A stretch of DNA of 64,000 nucleotides from Streptomyces sp. G44 (GTDB lineage: Bacteria > Actinomycetota > Actinomycetes > Streptomycetales > Streptomycetaceae), in assembly GCF_016905445.1 (NCBI RefSeq), contig NZ_JAFEXF010000002.1:114903-178902 (forward strand), read 5' to 3'. Below, piece after piece: positions 1-9,483 of this stretch; position 1 is the stretch's first letter, and each line of letters starts with the position of its first letter. Under the pieces are notes generated by a model. The model did no database searches. It saw only the letters and a list, made by a program, of their open reading frames with translations, and was not told where the DNA came from. The translations under genes and the position numbers were made by a program.

Positions 1-1
1 C

Positions 2-397
2 ACCGGTGAGCAGACCGCGCTGGCCGACTACCGCGGCAAGATCGTGGTCATCAACGTGTGGGGCTCATGGTGCGCGCCCTGCCGGGCCGAGGCACCGCAC
101 CTGCAGAAGGTCTTCGAGGACACCCGCGACCAGGGCGTCGCGTTCTTGGGCATCAACACCCGGGACGCCACGAAGACCAACGCGCTGAACTTCGAGAAGG
201 GCTTCGGCATCACCTATCCCAGCCTGTGGGATCCGGCCGGGCGGCAGCTGCTGAAGTTCAAGGGGACCATCTCGCCCTCCGCGATCCCCAGCACGGTCGT
301 CATCGATGCCAAGGGCCGTATCGCCGCCCGCGCGCTGAAGGCGCTGAGTGAGACCGAGCTGCGCAAGATGATCGACCCGCTGCTGAAGGAGGGCTGA
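2..397 (+). CDS. TlpA/ResA-like thioredoxin-fold protein (5' partial)
   Basis: The coding frame is already open at the window edge, so the N-terminus (signal or anchor) is missing. The visible 131 residues are a thioredoxin fold of the TlpA/ResA type: a WGSWCAPC redox motif, then the cis-proline region (SAIPSTVVID) and a C-terminal helix. ResA-type proteins reduce the CXXCH cysteines of apocytochrome c outside the membrane, drawing electrons from CcdA. The next gene is ccdA, 3 bases downstream, and ResB/CcsB follow further on, which supports this role. The GTG at 44 is internal to the domain and is not the start. Identification of the family is firm; the exact substrate is inferred. Confidence 0.9.
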   Translation, partial: TGEQTALADYRGKIVVINVWGSWCAPCRAEAPHLQKVFEDTRDQGVAFLGINTRDATKTNALNFEKGFGITYPSLWDPAGRQLLKFKGTISPSAIPSTVVIDAKGRIAARALKALSETELRKMIDPLLKEG

Positions 398-400
398 GCC

Positions 401-1153
401 ATGGTGATGGCCGCGGGCTTGGAGACCACGGTGCTGACCGGCTCGCTGCTGCTGGCGCTGCCGATCGCGGCGCTGGCCGGAGCCGTCTCCTTCTTCTCCC
501 CCTGCGTGCTGCCGCTGGTGCCCGGCTACCTGTCCTACGTCACCGGGATGAGCGGGGCGGACCTGGCCGAGGCACGACGCGGGCGCATCCTGGCCGGCAC
601 ACTGCTGTTCCTCGCCGGATTCACGGCCGTGTTCGTCTCCTTCGGCGCCGCGTTCGGGTACGCGGGCAACACCCTGCTCGAATACCAGGACCTGCTCATC
701 CGAATCCTGGGCGGCGCGACCATCGTGATGGGCCTGTCCTTCATGGGCGTTCTGCCCGGCATGAGCCGGGAGTGGCGGCTTCACCGCCGGCCGGCGGCCG
801 GCCTGGCCGGCGCCCCGATGCTGGGCGTGCTGTTCGGACTGGGCTGGACCCCGTGCATCGGCCCCACCCTGGCCGCCGTCCAGGCACTGGCCTTCACCGA
901 AGCCAGCGCCGGCCGCGGGGCGGTGCTCACCGTCGCCTACTGCGCGGGCCTGGGCCTGCCCTTCCTGGCCGCCGGTCTGGCCTTCCGCAAGGCGCTGGGC
1001 GTCTTCGCCTGGGTCAAGTCCCACTACCAGTGGGTGATGCGCATCGGCGGCTCCATGATGATCGCCACCGGCCTGCTCATGGTCACCGGCGTGTGGAGCT
1101 ACCTGATCGGCCAGATGCAGTCCTGGTCCGCCGGCTTCACCGTCGGCATCTGA
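401..1153 (+). CDS. ccdA: CcdA-type cytochrome c biogenesis membrane protein
   Basis: This 250-residue protein matches the DsbD/CcdA transmembrane family, which passes reducing equivalents from cytoplasmic thioredoxin across the membrane. Six hydrophobic segments are visible. The two family signatures are present: [16 protein letters not shown] near residue 30 and [15 protein letters not shown] near residue 150, each with the redox cysteine. The ATG start is 3 bases after the stop of the thioredoxin-like gene, so the two are probably co-translated. With ResB and CcsB downstream this gives a complete System II haem-attachment set. High confidence. Confidence 0.93.
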   Translation: MVMAAGLETTVLTGSLLLALPIAALAGAVSFFSPCVLPLVPGYLSYVTGMSGADLAEARRGRILAGTLLFLAGFTAVFVSFGAAFGYAGNTLLEYQDLLIRILGGATIVMGLSFMGVLPGMSREWRLHRRPAAGLAGAPMLGVLFGLGWTPCIGPTLAAVQALAFTEASAGRGAVLTVAYCAGLGLPFLAAGLAFRKALGVFAWVKSHYQWVMRIGGSMMIATGLLMVTGVWSYLIGQMQSWSAGFTVGI

Positions 1154-1226
1154 CAACCCCGCCCGGCCCCGCGATCCGACACCGGGTTACGCGCGGGCAG
1201 CACATGACAACGAGTGAAGGAAGTTT

Positions 1227-1598
1227 GTGGTGAGTGTGGAACGGCCGGATTCCTGTGACCTGCTGTGCCTGGATCTGCCGGTGGCCGAGGAGATCCGCGC
1301 CCGTATGCCGCGGCTGCCCGGCCTGGAGCAGGCAGCCGCCGCGGCCAAGGCACTGGCCGATCCGACCCGCCTGGGCGTGGCCGCCGCCCTGGCCGAGGGC
1401 GGTGAACTGTGCGTGTGCGACGTTTCCTGGGTGGTCGGCCAGGCGCAGAACCTGGTCTCCCACCACCTGCGGCAGCTGCGCACGGCCGGGCTTGCCACCT
1501 CCCGCCGGGACGGCCGACTGGTCATGTACGGGCTCACCGACCGCGGCCGCCACCTGCTGCAGACCCTGCTCGGCACCACTGCGGCCGAGCCCGCCTGA
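1227..1598 (+). CDS. ArsR/SmtB-family metal-responsive repressor (CadC-like)
   Basis: A 123-residue winged-helix protein of the ArsR/SmtB family. Cysteines at about 10 and 14 precede the fold, and the recognition-helix region carries ELCVCD (Cys62/Cys64). Together these resemble the alpha-3N thiolate site of CadC/CmtR sensors, which release DNA on binding soft metals. The HTH follows (QNLVSHHLRQLRTAGL). The GTG start at 1227 is placed by GAAGGAAG just upstream; a second GTG at 1230 is possible. Its position between ccdA and a Sco1 copper chaperone suggests metal-controlled expression of the block. The actual metal cannot be told from sequence. Confidence 0.88.
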   Translation: MVSVERPDSCDLLCLDLPVAEEIRARMPRLPGLEQAAAAAKALADPTRLGVAAALAEGGELCVCDVSWVVGQAQNLVSHHLRQLRTAGLATSRRDGRLVMYGLTDRGRHLLQTLLGTTAAEPA

Positions 1599-1640
1599 AA
1601 CCCGGCCACCGCAGTCGAAGAACGATCGGAAGCACCTCTG

Positions 1641-2330
1641 ATGAACCCGCCAACTGAATGGCGCCAGCGGGCCGCAGTGGCCGCCGTGGCCATGGCCGCC
1701 GCGGTGACGCTGGCCGCGTGCGGCTCCACCGGCCCGGCCGCCTCCAGCCAGGATGCTGCCGTTTCCCGGTCCGCTGATGATTCCCTCTACCAGGGCAGCG
1801 AGCTTGAGGCGCCTTACTTCAGCAAGCCGGACCTGGTGCTCAGCGACACCAACGGCAAACCGTTCGACCTGCGCAAGAAGACCGCGGGGCGGGCTGTGCT
1901 GTTGTTCTTCGGCTACACCAACTGCCCCGACGTGTGCCCCACCACCCTCGGCGACATCGCCCTGGCGTTGAAGGAACAGCCCAAGGATGTTCGCGACAAG
2001 ACCGACGTCGTGTTCGTCACCACCGACCCCGAGCGCGACACCCCGAAGGCGCTGGGCAAATGGCTGGCCGCCTTCGACCACAACTTCATCGGGCTGAGCG
2101 GCGACCTGGAAAAGATCAAAGCGGCCGCTCGCCCCCTCGGCATCAGCGTCGAGGACCCCACCAAGCACCACGACGGCAGCGTCACCTCCTCCCACGGCGG
2201 CCAGGTCGTGGCCTTCCTGCCCACGGACGACAAAGCGCACGTGGTGTACCTGACCAACACCCCGCTCAAGACCTTCGCCCACGACCTGCCGCTGCTCGCC
2301 CAGGGCAAGCAGACGGACACGGCACGATGA
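1641..2330 (+). CDS. Sco1/SenC-family copper chaperone lipoprotein
   Basis: A 229-residue lipoprotein: an N-terminal hydrophobic segment ends in LAAC (lipidated Cys27). A thioredoxin-like Sco domain follows with the copper-binding CPDVC (Cys95, Cys99) and a distal His (about 185, in SSHGGQ). Sco proteins deliver copper to the CuA centre of cytochrome oxidase or act as thiol reductants at the outer face of the membrane. Its neighbours are a thiol-metal repressor and the cytochrome-c maturation genes, so copper supply to respiratory oxidase is a reasonable inference. It ends in an ATGA overlap with the lnt remnant that follows. Confidence 0.92.
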   Translation: MNPPTEWRQRAAVAAVAMAAAVTLAACGSTGPAASSQDAAVSRSADDSLYQGSELEAPYFSKPDLVLSDTNGKPFDLRKKTAGRAVLLFFGYTNCPDVCPTTLGDIALALKEQPKDVRDKTDVVFVTTDPERDTPKALGKWLAAFDHNFIGLSGDLEKIKAAARPLGISVEDPTKHHDGSVTSSHGGQVVAFLPTDDKAHVVYLTNTPLKTFAHDLPLLAQGKQTDTAR

Positions 2331-3055
2331 AGACCACCTCAACCGCCCCCTGCGAGCGGCCGGACGGCACCGAGACCGTCCCTTGCACCTCTGCCAGCAG
2401 GCAGATCCGCTCAGGTACCGCCGGGCCCTCACCCACCGGAGGCCCGCGCCGACTGGGAGGGCTGCTCCGCCCAGCCCAGGCCGCAGGGTCCGGGTTGCTG
2501 CTCTACGCCAGCGTCCTCCCGGTGGCCCCTGTGGTGGCTGGCGCCCGTGGCGTTCGCGCTCCTCGCCTCCAGCGTCCGGAGTCGGCGGGGCGAAACCGCA
2601 CAGGGCGACCGCGAAACCGACCAGCGGAGTGCCGCCCGCGGCGGCCAGCGGCAGGATCCACCCTTCGGCCTGTCCGAACGCCACCTTGCCTCTGGAGAAT
2701 CCGCCGAAAGGCCTTCGGCCGCACTGAGATGACCTACCAGCAGCTGGCCATGTCCCGGCTGCGGGCCGTCGAGCACAGCCGTACCGTCCTCGTCCCCGTC
2801 ACCAGTGGCGTCAGTGCCGTCATCCTCCCCGACGGCACCGTGCCCCAGCGCACCGGCCAGTTCGTCCCGGCCGCGCTGGTCGCCCAGGTCCCTCGACGCT
2901 CTTCGCTCACCCCGGCCACGCGCCTCGGTCCGCTGCTCCCCGAGGCTGCCCTGGCCGCCCTTGCCACCGCCGCCCTGGCCGCCGTGACCATCCGTGCGGC
3001 ACGCGACCGCATCGCCACCCGCCGGCGCACTGCCGGTGCAGACGCTGGGAACTGA
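2327..3055 (+). pseudogene. lnt: Scrambled apolipoprotein N-acyltransferase (lnt) remnant with internal inversion
   Basis: An open frame runs from the ATG at 2327 (overlapping the sco1 stop) to 3055, but only its last third looks native. Residues from about 2731 to 3040 read like the C-terminus of Lnt (YQQLAMSRLRAVEHSRT, then TSGVSAVILPDGTV). An N-terminal Lnt-like piece lies at about 2440-2590, split over two frames (LLRPAQAAGSGLLLYAS, then LWWLAPVAFALLAS). Between them, about 2586-2716 codes on the opposite strand for an internal Lnt piece (PFGGFSRGKVAFGQAEG). The nitrilase catalytic core is missing. It is therefore best read as a dead lnt gene rearranged by deletion plus inversion. A new short membrane protein from the open frame is possible but unlikely. 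Confidence 0.75.
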
Positions 3056-3058
3056 TCA

Positions 3059-4795
3059 ATGTCCAAGACCACGATGCCCCCGCCCGGCACGGCCGGTGAA
3101 TCGCCAGAGAACTCCCGCAACCCTGCAACGGCCGAGGAGCCGGCATTCGGGGCCGCCGGTGCTCAGCTGTCCACGGCCCCGTTGGAGGACGGCGGCATCG
3201 CGGCGCTGGGCCTGGTCGGCTGGCTGCGCTGGTGCTGGCGCCAGCTCACCTCGATGCGCGTCGCGCTGATCCTTCTGTTCCTGCTCTCGCTCGCCTCGAT
3301 CCCCGGATCGCTGATGCCGCAACGCGGCACCGACCCGGCGAAGGTCGACCAGTACAAGGCCGACCACGACATCCTCGGGCCGATCGCCGAGAAGCTCCAA
3401 CTCTTCGACGTCTACGGCTCAGTGTGGTTCTCGGCGATCTACATCCTGCTGTTCATCTCCCTCATCGGCTGCATCGTCCCCCGCTCCTGGCAGTTCATCG
3501 GGCAGCTGCGCAGCCGCCCGCCGGCCGCGCCGCGAAACCTGACCCGCCTGCCCGCGCACACCACATGGCGCACCGAGGCCGAACCCGAGCAGGTGCTGGA
3601 GGCGGCGCGCCGGCTTCTCAAGGGCAGGCGCTACCGGACCCGAGCCGAAGGGGAGGCGGTGGCCTGCGAGAAGGGCTACCTGAGGGAGGCGGGCAACCTC
3701 GTCTTCCACGTATCGCTGATCGTCATGCTCGTCGCCTTCGCCACCGGCCAGTTGTGGAACTCCGAGGGCGGCAAGCTGGTCGTGGAAGGCGACGGCTTCT
3801 CCAACACCCTCAGCCAGTACGACGACCTGAAATCCGGGGCGCTCTTCGACCGTGAAAAGCTGCCACCGTTCGGTTTCACCCTGGAAGGGTTCGACGCCAC
3901 GTACGAGCGCACCGGCCCGCAGAGGGGCACCCCTCGTACCTTTCGCGCCCGTGTGTCCTACTGGGAAGGCGCCGACGAAAAACCGCGGTCCCGCACCATC
4001 ACCGTCAACCACCCACTCGAAGTCGGCGGGTCGAAGGTCTACCTGCTCGGACACGGCTACGCCCCCGTCGTCACGGTCAAGGACGGGCAGGGCACGATCG
4101 CCTACCAGGGACCCGTCGCCTTCCTTCCGCAGGACAGCAACGTCACCTCCCTCGGCGTGATCAAGGTGCCGAACTACCGGGACGCCAAGGGAAAGAAGGA
4201 CCAACTGGGCTTCCAGGGCGTGTTCGTGCCGACGTTCGGTGGCGCGGGCTCGGGCTCGATGTTCTCGCAGTTCCCCGCCCTGGACTATCCGGTCATGGCG
4301 TTGACGGCCTACCGGGGCGATTTGGGTCTGGATTCGGGGCTGCCGCAGAACGTCTACCAGCTCGATCTGAAGAACATGAAGCAGTTCACGGACGCCAAGG
4401 GGCAGAAGTTCAGGAAGATGCTGCGGCCGGGCGAGACGATGACCCTGCCGGGCGGTGCGGGCTCCCTGAGCTTCGACGGCGTCAAGGAATGGGCCACCTT
4501 CCAGGTCTCCCACCGCCCCGGCAACGGCCTGGCCCTGGCCGGCGCCCTCGCGGCGCTGATGGGCCTGTCGGCGTCGCTGTTCATCCAGCGCCGCCGGATC
4601 TGGGTGAAGGCCACCCCGGGCGAGGACGGCACCACCGTCGTCGAGATCGCGGGCCTGGGCCGCAGCGAGTGGTCCAGGCTCCCCGAGGAAGTCGCCGCCG
4701 TGGCCCTCGCCCTGCGACCCGACGCCCCCGCCCTGCCCCCATCCCAGGACTCCACTCCCGCCCATGCCGACCCCGCACAAGGAGCGCGCCCGTGA
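3059..4795 (+). CDS. resB: ResB/Ccs1-family cytochrome c haem-attachment protein
   Basis: A 578-residue ResB (Ccs1) family protein, the partner of CcsA/CcsB in the System II cytochrome c synthase. After a proline-rich cytoplasmic N-terminus there are three hydrophobic segments in the first half (beginning near residues 68, 125 and 215). A large extracytoplasmic domain follows, then a last membrane segment near 485-505 followed by a basic tail. The start ATG lies 3 bases after the lnt-remnant stop. The stop overlaps the GTG start of the next gene (GTGA), so ResB and CcsB are translationally coupled. Length and layout agree with actinobacterial ResB. Confidence 0.93.
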   Translation: MSKTTMPPPGTAGESPENSRNPATAEEPAFGAAGAQLSTAPLEDGGIAALGLVGWLRWCWRQLTSMRVALILLFLLSLASIPGSLMPQRGTDPAKVDQYKADHDILGPIAEKLQLFDVYGSVWFSAIYILLFISLIGCIVPRSWQFIGQLRSRPPAAPRNLTRLPAHTTWRTEAEPEQVLEAARRLLKGRRYRTRAEGEAVACEKGYLREAGNLVFHVSLIVMLVAFATGQLWNSEGGKLVVEGDGFSNTLSQYDDLKSGALFDREKLPPFGFTLEGFDATYERTGPQRGTPRTFRARVSYWEGADEKPRSRTITVNHPLEVGGSKVYLLGHGYAPVVTVKDGQGTIAYQGPVAFLPQDSNVTSLGVIKVPNYRDAKGKKDQLGFQGVFVPTFGGAGSGSMFSQFPALDYPVMALTAYRGDLGLDSGLPQNVYQLDLKNMKQFTDAKGQKFRKMLRPGETMTLPGGAGSLSFDGVKEWATFQVSHRPGNGLALAGALAALMGLSASLFIQRRRIWVKATPGEDGTTVVEIAGLGRSEWSRLPEEVAAVALALRPDAPALPPSQDSTPAHADPAQGARP

Positions 4796-5886
4796 ACATC
4801 GCTGCCGCAGCCAACGAGGACTTGGCCTCCATCAGCAACGTACTGATCTATTCGGCGATGGCGGTCTACACCCTCGCCTTCCTCGCACACATCACGGAAT
4901 GGGTCTTCGGCAGCCGCAGCAAGGTCGGCCGCACGGCCGCCGCCCTCACCTCGCACACGGTCACGGCCCCACCTGCGGCGGTGACCGTCACGGCCACCCG
5001 GAAGGCCGGCGGCACCACCGTGATGGAACGGGCCGAGGTCACCACCCGCTCCGCCACGGGCAGCCGCGACGTGCCCGACGGGCCCGGAGCCGCGGCCGGC
5101 GACGAGAAGGGCGAGCTGTACGGATGGATCGCGATCTCCCTGACCGTGCTGGCGTTCCTGGTCCACCTGGGCGGCGTGGTGGCCCGCACCCTGTCGGTGC
5201 AGCGCGCCCCGTGGGGCAACATGTACGAGTTCTCCACCACGTTCTCCTTGGTCGCCGTCGGCGGATACCTCCTCTTCCTCGTCCTCGGCAAGAACATCCG
5301 CTGGATCGGGCTGCCCCTGGTCACCTCCGTCCTCCTCGACCTCGGTCTCGCCGTGACGGTCCTGTACACCGACAGCGACCAGCTCGTGCCCGCGCTGCAC
5401 TCCTACTGGCTGTGGATCCACGTCTCCTGCGCGATCATCTCCGGCGCGATGTTCTACCTCGGCGCTCTCGCCACGGTCCTCTACCTCTTCCGGGACCGGT
5501 ACGAGACCAAGCTCGCCTCCCCGCAGGGCAAGCAGCCCGGCCTAGCCGCCTCCTCCATCCTGGGACGCCTGCCGGCAGCGGCCAGCCTGGACAAGTTCGC
5601 CTACCGCATCAACGCGGTCATCTTCCCGCTGTGGACGTTCACGATCATCGCGGGCGCGATTTGGGCCGAGGCCGCCTGGGGTCGCTACTGGGGCTGGGAC
5701 CCCAAGGAGACCTGGTCCTTCATCACCTGGGTCGCCTACGCCTGCTACCTCCACGCCCGAGCCACCGCCGGCTGGAAGGGCCGCAAGGCCGCCTACCTCG
5801 TCCTGATCGCCTTCGCCTGCTTCATCTTCAACTACTACGGCGTCAACATGTTCATCACCGGCCTGCACTCCTACGCCGGCGTCTGA
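4792..5886 (+). CDS. ccsB: CcsA/CcsB-family cytochrome c biogenesis protein
   Basis: This 364-residue polytopic membrane protein has the tryptophan-rich haem-handling motif WGRYWGWDPKETW, the hallmark of CcsA/CcsB (System II haem exporter and synthase subunit). It also has conserved His residues in LHSYWLWIHV and near LYLHARA. The GTG start overlaps the resB stop. A roughly 60-residue Thr/Ala-rich hydrophilic insert sits between the first and second membrane segments, as in other actinobacterial copies. A 12-bp hairpin follows the stop and separates it from the convergent MFS gene. Confidence 0.94.
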   Translation: MNIAAAANEDLASISNVLIYSAMAVYTLAFLAHITEWVFGSRSKVGRTAAALTSHTVTAPPAAVTVTATRKAGGTTVMERAEVTTRSATGSRDVPDGPGAAAGDEKGELYGWIAISLTVLAFLVHLGGVVARTLSVQRAPWGNMYEFSTTFSLVAVGGYLLFLVLGKNIRWIGLPLVTSVLLDLGLAVTVLYTDSDQLVPALHSYWLWIHVSCAIISGAMFYLGALATVLYLFRDRYETKLASPQGKQPGLAASSILGRLPAAASLDKFAYRINAVIFPLWTFTIIAGAIWAEAAWGRYWGWDPKETWSFITWVAYACYLHARATAGWKGRKAAYLVLIAFACFIFNYYGVNMFITGLHSYAGV

Positions 5887-5917
5887 CGTCGCTCCAACGC
5901 CGCAGCGCTCTTTGCCG

Positions 5918-5949
5918 ACCGTCGGCGGCGCGGCGAGGCCGCCGACGGT
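5918..5949. terminator. Hairpin between convergent genes
   Basis: A perfect 12-bp inverted repeat (ACCGTCGGCGGC and GCCGCCGACGGT) with an 8-base loop lies 32 bases after the ccsB stop, facing the convergent MFS gene. There is no U-tract, as is usual in Streptomyces. It probably acts as a bidirectional terminator. Confidence 0.7.
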
Positions 5950-6102
5950 GTGGTCACCGACTACCTGCACACCTGCTGGTGGCCTACCTCTCGCTGACAC
6001 CTTTATCGTCCTCGGGTGCCTTGCCGCCATCCGCGGTGGCCGTCCGCGAGCCCGGCCCCGCAACGGACGCCGCGGACGGGCCGGGCTGAGCGGGGCCGGT
6101 TC

Positions 6103-7368
6103 TCACACGGCGACCGGTACGGGTGCCGGGGCGCCGATACGGCCGGTGCGGGCCAGCGCATGCACCGCACCGGCACAGCCCAGGCCGGTCACCGTCAGGG
6201 CCGCCCAGGTCAGCCACAGTGCGTGATGGGCGGTGGCGAAGTCCCACAGCGCGCCGGTGGCCAGGTTCCCCAGCGTGATGCCGAGGCCGGAGACGGTGTT
6301 GTAAAGGCCGTAGTGGGTGGCCACCAGCCGGTTGCCGGCCAGCGCGACGACGGTGTCCATCTCCAGCGGGTAGACCACCGCGCTTCCTGCGGCCAGCAGG
6401 ACCACGGCCGCGGCCAAGGCCGCGAGTTCGACCGATAGGTACCACGGCCCCGTACCGGCGGCCGGAGCGAGGGCGAGGGGGGTGAAGGCCAGGCCCATCG
6501 CGGCCAGCCCGCGCACCATCGCCTGCGGACGGCTCCACCGCTCCTTCGCCCAGGCGGTCAGCTTGAGCTGCCCGGCCACCGCCACCGCGGCGGAGAGCAC
6601 GAACAGGCCGCTGGTGACCTTCGTCCCGTCGGCCCCCAGCGCGGCATCGGCGGCCATCGGCAGGGCCAGATAGACCTGGAAGGTCAGCACGTAGGAGCCG
6701 ATCATCGCGCCCGAGAACAGCAAGAATGGCCGATTGGCGATCACCTGCCGCCACTGCGCCAAGACCCCCTCGCCATCCGCATCGGCAGCCGTGGCGCGAC
6801 GCACCGGCAGTGCGCGGCCCTGGAGCAGGGTGAGCGCGGCGAAGATGGCGGCGGCCACCGTGCACACCAGCCGGAAGTCGGCCGCCAGCAGGGCGAGCCC
6901 GACCAGCGGACCCAGCAGCATCCCGGCCTGGTAGTAGACGTTGAACGCGGCGAAGGCATCCACCCGCCGCTCCCCGGCCTCGGCGGCGAGGTAGGCGCGT
7001 ACGGCCGGGTTGAACAGGGCGCCGGCGAAACCGGTGGCCGCTGAGGCGGCCACCAGGGCGGGAAGGTTGTCGACCCAGCCCAGCAAGGCGAATCCGCCGG
7101 TCCGCAGCAGACACCCGGCCATGATGGGGGCCTTGTAGCCGAAGCGGTCGGCGATGGTGCCGCCGATCAGGAACATGCCCTGCTGGGAGAAGTTCCGCAC
7201 GCCCAGCACGAGGCCGACCGCCCAGGCCGCCAGCCCCAGCTCCCCGGCCAGGTGCGCGGCGAGATAGGGCATGAGCATGTAGAAGGCGAGGTTGATGGCG
7301 AACTGGTTCACCATCAACAGCCGCGCTGCCGGAGTAAAGCTCCGCGTCGTCGCTGCCAGCGTCTTCAC
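6103..7368 (-). CDS. MFS transporter (MdtH-like)
   Basis: A 421-residue major facilitator protein with twelve recognisable hydrophobic segments. The loop 2-3 motif reads [15 protein letters not shown], the usual G-x-x-x-D-R-x-G-R signature in variant form. It resembles the MdtH-like drug-efflux branch. The GTG start at 7368 overlaps the stop of the upstream PLP-enzyme gene (GTGA), so both are made together, and this protein may export that enzyme's product. The substrate cannot be predicted. Confidence 0.88.
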   Translation of the reverse strand: MKTLAATTRSFTPAARLLMVNQFAINLAFYMLMPYLAAHLAGELGLAAWAVGLVLGVRNFSQQGMFLIGGTIADRFGYKAPIMAGCLLRTGGFALLGWVDNLPALVAASAATGFAGALFNPAVRAYLAAEAGERRVDAFAAFNVYYQAGMLLGPLVGLALLAADFRLVCTVAAAIFAALTLLQGRALPVRRATAADADGEGVLAQWRQVIANRPFLLFSGAMIGSYVLTFQVYLALPMAADAALGADGTKVTSGLFVLSAAVAVAGQLKLTAWAKERWSRPQAMVRGLAAMGLAFTPLALAPAAGTGPWYLSVELAALAAAVVLLAAGSAVVYPLEMDTVVALAGNRLVATHYGLYNTVSGLGITLGNLATGALWDFATAHHALWLTWAALTVTGLGCAGAVHALARTGRIGAPAPVPVAV

Positions 7369-8516
7369 CGGACCGCCCCCGCCAGCCCGCGCCCGGCAGG
7401 GGCTGGGCGGCCGGTTCCGGCCAGGGGATCTAGGACCGTGGTGCAGCGGCTCCAGCGGGAGACGACCCGCTCGCCGGGATGCGCCAGCTCCTGCGGGGCG
7501 TCGGCCGGCTCCTGGCCGAGCAGCTGGTGCTCGCGGCACCAGGCGTCGTCGAAGACCGTCCCGACGTAGCGTTGCGGGCCGTCGGGAAAGACCGCGGCGA
7601 TCTTCGTCTCCGCCGCGCAGGTGGCGGCGAGGTGGCGGGCGACCAGCGCGACCGCGCCCACGCTCCACCCGCCCGTGGCGTAGTGGGCCCGTGCCAGAGC
7701 GCGGGCGGCCCAGACCGCCTCGCCCGAGGCGACCCAGTGCACCTCGTCGAACAGGGCGTAGTCGACGTTGCGCGGATAGATGCTGGAGCCCAGTCCCCGC
7801 ATCAGCCGCGGACCGGCGGGCTGGCCGAAGATCGTGGAGCCGCAGGTGTCCACCCCCACAATCCGCATCCTGGGGAAGAATCCGCGCAGCACCCGGCCGA
7901 TCCCGGCCGAGTGCCCGCCGGTGCCCACGCTCACCACCAGCGTGTCGATCCGGCCCAGCTGGGCGACCAGTTCACGTGCCAGGGGTGCATACGCGGCCAC
8001 GTTGTCGGGGTTGTGGTACTGATCCGGGCACCAGGCATCGGGCCGCATCGCCAGCAGCTGGTCGACCTTCTCGCGGCGGGCCTGCTGCCAGCCGCCCACC
8101 GGATGCGGCTCGGTGACCAGGTGCAACTCGGCGCCGTACGCGGTCAGCAGGCCGCGCATCAGCGGCTCCATGCCGGGGTCGGTGACCACTGACACCGGAT
8201 GCCCGAACGTGACCCCCGCCAATGCCAGGCCCAGGCCCAGGGTGCCGGAAGTGGATTCCACGACCGGCGCTCCGGGCAGCAGCTCGCCGCGCTCGCGGGC
8301 ACGGGCCACCATGTACAGCGCGGTCCGGTCCTTGATCCCGCCCGGATTGTGGCCCTCGAGCTTCGCCCAGAACCCGCGGCCGGCAGGGGAGAACGGCTCA
8401 CCGACCCACAAAAGCGGCGTGTCGCCGACCAGCCCGGCCGGCGTGTGCGCCGTCGGCGCTGCGGGAGCCAGCAGCTGGGCAGGCGAACAGGGGACGAGGG
8501 TGTGCAGAGAGTTCAT
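7365..8516 (-). CDS. Cysteine synthase-like PLP-dependent enzyme
   Basis: A 383-residue fold-type II PLP enzyme of the cysteine synthase / cystathionine beta-synthase family. The Schiff-base lysine lies in [15 protein letters not shown]. The substrate loop is STSGTLG, and the phosphate-binding loop is [10 protein letters not shown]. The C-terminal extension of about 50 residues is Arg/Pro-rich and non-conserved in appearance. The TSGTLG loop differs from the TSGNTG of classical CysK, so the true substrate may not be O-acetylserine; diaminopropionate or metallophore-type synthases are alternatives. It is coupled to an MFS exporter, suggesting synthesis and export of a small amino acid derivative. 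Confidence 0.85.
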   Translation of the reverse strand: MNSLHTLVPCSPAQLLAPAAPTAHTPAGLVGDTPLLWVGEPFSPAGRGFWAKLEGHNPGGIKDRTALYMVARARERGELLPGAPVVESTSGTLGLGLALAGVTFGHPVSVVTDPGMEPLMRGLLTAYGAELHLVTEPHPVGGWQQARREKVDQLLAMRPDAWCPDQYHNPDNVAAYAPLARELVAQLGRIDTLVVSVGTGGHSAGIGRVLRGFFPRMRIVGVDTCGSTIFGQPAGPRLMRGLGSSIYPRNVDYALFDEVHWVASGEAVWAARALARAHYATGGWSVGAVALVARHLAATCAAETKIAAVFPDGPQRYVGTVFDDAWCREHQLLGQEPADAPQELAHPGERVVSRWSRCTTVLDPLAGTGRPAPAGRGLAGAVR

Positions 8517-8651
8517 CGCGTGGGGTCTCCCACAGCCCTGCCAACCGGCGGGCCGCGTGATCGTGAGGACTGTTCAGGACGCGTGAAGACCGCTTCGGCG
8601 CAATACGGGGACCGGTCATCTGGCCCCGTCACGCCGTGCGGTGCGTCCCGA

Positions 8652-9065
8652 TCAGGTCCGCCATACCCCCAGCACCGCCCGCACCCGCCGCTGCCCGCCG
8701 TGATCCCGCGGCGGGCCCAACGCCGGAGCCCTGCGCCCGGCAGCCGCAGGCCCCTCATTCTCGGTCATCGCGCCCTCGGCCGTTACTGCGTCCGGCGCCG
8801 GTGCCGCGCCTACCTCCCGTGTCAGCACACTGGGTTCATCCACCCCCATGCAGTCGGAGAACCGTAGCCCCTGCTCCCCGTCGGCCGACCCGGACACCGG
8901 ACCTGGTGTGGGCATGGCAGTCGCGGCCACGGCCGCGACCGGCAGCGAGTCCGATCCGGCGGCACGCCCGAGCTCGGGCCCGTGCGCGCAGGCCAGCATG
9001 TGCACCAGAGCGGCCAGCACCACAGCGACGACCGCTGTGACCGCTGACAACCGGAAGCCCCGCAT
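8652..9065 (-). CDS. Small membrane-anchored or secreted hypothetical protein
   Basis: A 137-residue protein with one N-terminal hydrophobic segment (residues about 5-25, ending LVHMLACAHGP), then a low-complexity Ala/Pro/Glu stretch and a basic C-terminus ending LGVWRT. From memory, Streptomyces genomes contain small proteins with the same VHxLACAHGP head and LGVWRT tail. I therefore treat it as a real gene. The ATG at 9065 begins at the signal/anchor; a TTG at 9083 would add six residues. Function unknown. Confidence 0.6.
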   Translation of the reverse strand: MRGFRLSAVTAVVAVVLAALVHMLACAHGPELGRAAGSDSLPVAAVAATAMPTPGPVSGSADGEQGLRFSDCMGVDEPSVLTREVGAAPAPDAVTAEGAMTENEGPAAAGRRAPALGPPRDHGGQRRVRAVLGVWRT

Positions 9066-9483
9066 CACGAACACGTCACACAAAGTACTGGATCAGTTAC
9101 ATAAAGTGCTTGTTAGGTTCGGGCTTCCCACCCACCCAGGCGACAAAACCGGGTCGCCGCCCCACTGGCGGGAGCCCGATCGGGTGCCGCCGCTTCGTGC
9201 GGAGCGACCGGCAGGGCGCGCTCGGCACATGCCTTGATGCCCAGGTCAACTCAAGCGAGGACGGTGGCCGTAACCAGCAGCCCCGCCTGGTGCTTGAGCG
9301 CGCCAGGACGGGGCACGGCTGCGGTGGCGGCGGTCGCTTGCAGCTGTCCGAGCTCGACGACGTGATGCCCTGGACCGATATCATCGCTTCTAAACGATGA
9401 TAGGGGGCTGTGTCGCCATGCTGTCACCGTGAGCGTGCGGTTCGCCGGCGCTGTGGTCCCCAGGGCAGACATCGGAGGACCTG
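9066..9483. other. Intergenic region between divergent genes
   Basis: About 420 bases separate the small membrane protein (minus strand) from the AraC regulator (plus strand). Short open frames here have no recognisable content. It should hold the promoters of both genes. The only clear element is the palindrome at 9379-9402. Confidence 0.5.
9379..9402. promoter_or_regulatory. Palindromic operator candidate upstream of the AraC regulator
   Basis: Perfect inverted repeat TATCATCG / CGATGATA with an 8-base spacer, 82 bases upstream of the AraC-family start and in unusually AT-rich sequence for this genome. Size and symmetry fit a dimeric regulator site, perhaps autoregulation of the regulator-exporter pair. 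Confidence 0.5.
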
